Positions 48,647-49,070 of a DNA stretch of 49,070 nucleotides are shown piece by piece; the first letter of the stretch is position 1; every line of letters begins with the position of its first letter. The stretch is from the NCBI RefSeq assembly GCF_004025965.2, contig NZ_SAYU02000027.1, positions 1-49,070 on the forward strand, read 5' to 3'. Both the position numbers and the translations under genes were made by a program. This DNA comes from Phycicoccus flavus (GTDB lineage Bacteria; Actinomycetota; Actinomycetes; Actinomycetales; Dermatophilaceae). Below the pieces are notes generated by a model. It was not told where the DNA came from, did no database searches, and saw nothing but the letters and a program-made list of their open reading frames with translations.

Positions 48647-49070
48647 ATGTGCGACGAGCACACCACCCACGATCCCACCCCCGAGCCGCAGCGTCGCCTC
48701 GCTCGCCGCCACCTCCTCCGGGGGGCGGGCGGACTGCTCGTCGCCGGAGGAGTGGGCGCCGCCACCGCCGAGGGCGCCCTCGCCGCCACCTCGCAGAACG
48801 GCTGGCCCGCGGGCACCTCCAGCCAGGTGCCCCTGGCCACGCTGTCCGTCGGGGCGGCCACCTTCCCGGCCGGCGTCCGGACCGGCGACGTCTACACCGT
48901 GCTGAGGTACGTCGCGGTGCAGTTTAACGCGACGGTGGAGGCGCTCTACTCCCCCGGCTGCTGGGGTCACAGCTACCGCGAGATCTCCGGGAGCACCACC
49001 CTGTCCAACCACTCCAGCGGCACCGCCATCGACTGCAACGCCCCGGACCACCCGCTCGGCGCGGTCGGCA
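48647..49070 (+). CDS. Tat-exported M15-like peptidase, truncated by the window edge
   Basis: Only the first 141 codons are present. The N-terminus has a twin-arginine motif (ARRHLLRGAGGLLVAGG) and a cleavage region EGALAATS, so it is probably a Tat substrate. The mature part has SNHSSGTAIDCNAPDHPLG, whose S-x-H-x-x-G-x-A-x-D pattern is the zinc site of M15 D-Ala-D-Ala carboxypeptidases. GAGGAG precedes the ATG at good spacing. It may crop or remodel peptidoglycan; the second half of the domain cannot be seen. Confidence 0.8.
   Translation, partial: MCDEHTTHDPTPEPQRRLARRHLLRGAGGLLVAGGVGAATAEGALAATSQNGWPAGTSSQVPLATLSVGAATFPAGVRTGDVYTVLRYVAVQFNATVEALYSPGCWGHSYREISGSTTLSNHSSGTAIDCNAPDHPLGAVG

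Noticed and set aside
46864-48861. 665-codon open frame on the minus strand
   Set aside because: Its product is Arg/Pro-rich and antisense to prs and DUF3054, with no family features; a shadow frame of high-GC codons.
1-49070. CRISPR arrays, tRNA, rRNA or insertion sequences
   Set aside because: Intergenic gaps were scanned for regular repeats, cloverleaf-like features and transposase genes; none was found.

Overview
This window is a GC-rich actinobacterial chromosome segment. A Pup-proteasome locus (dop, pup, prcB, prcA, pafA, pafB, pafC), RbpA, tatA/tatC, a HelY-type helicase and a DUF3866 gene together point to Actinomycetota. The gene content fits Micrococcales, perhaps Intrasporangiaceae, but the family-level placement is inference. 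No tRNA, rRNA, CRISPR array or insertion sequence was found.

Layout. 0-6.4 kb: DUF1697, OsmC and YciO/YrdC genes; a hairpin-rich gap; DUF1028; a frame-disrupted rlmC; and a three-gene polar amino-acid ABC importer. 6.5-11 kb: SGNH hydrolase and GNAT pair, hemerythrin-like protein, a small SSB-like gene whose 3' end overlaps a 28-bp XerC/XerD dif-like site (8728-8755), and a secreted coiled-coil M15 peptidase. 11-13 kb: MFS transporter and rbpA, with a Crp-like box and a SigR-type promoter in the shared upstream region. 13-23.6 kb: a lysine/beta-lysine degradation cluster. kamA is on + and kdd is divergent from it, followed by an amidohydrolase and a GNAT gene, then kamD-kamE-kal. kal is translationally coupled to lnt, ppm1 and fxsA, so a B12-dependent catabolic operon runs into lipoprotein and glycolipid genes. 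23.6-31 kb: small single-gene units and regulator pairs (YbaK; XRE-cupin with a flavin oxidoreductase; DUF1015; Lrp-DinB; a deazaflavin-type protein behind a MerR-type promoter; a 5'-3' exonuclease; AraC with VOC). 31-46 kb: helY, a lipid kinase, tatC, tatA, a small membrane protein, pafC, pafB, DUF3866, two FKBPs, pafA, prcA, prcB, pup and dop, almost all on the minus strand. 46-49 kb: alpha/beta hydrolase, a PRPP synthetase, a frameshifted DUF3054 gene, and the start of a Tat-exported M15-like peptidase that runs off the window.

How the genes work together. The kam genes would convert L-lysine to beta-lysine, then to 3,5-diaminohexanoate, then to the 3-keto-5-amino acid, and would deaminate 3-aminobutyryl-CoA. 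The 3-keto-5-aminohexanoate cleavage enzyme (Kce) is not in view. The proteasome genes form the pupylation and degradation system, but the Mpa/ARC ATPase usually found upstream of dop is absent here. Transcription appears mostly leaderless: about twenty first genes have a TANNNT box 5-9 nt upstream of the start codon.

Most notable observations: the dif candidate, supported by a change in coding-strand bias around it, which suggests the window spans the replication terminus; the kam-lnt-ppm1-fxsA coupling; the combined Crp/SigR control region of rbpA; and two frame disruptions at short GC-rich repeats.
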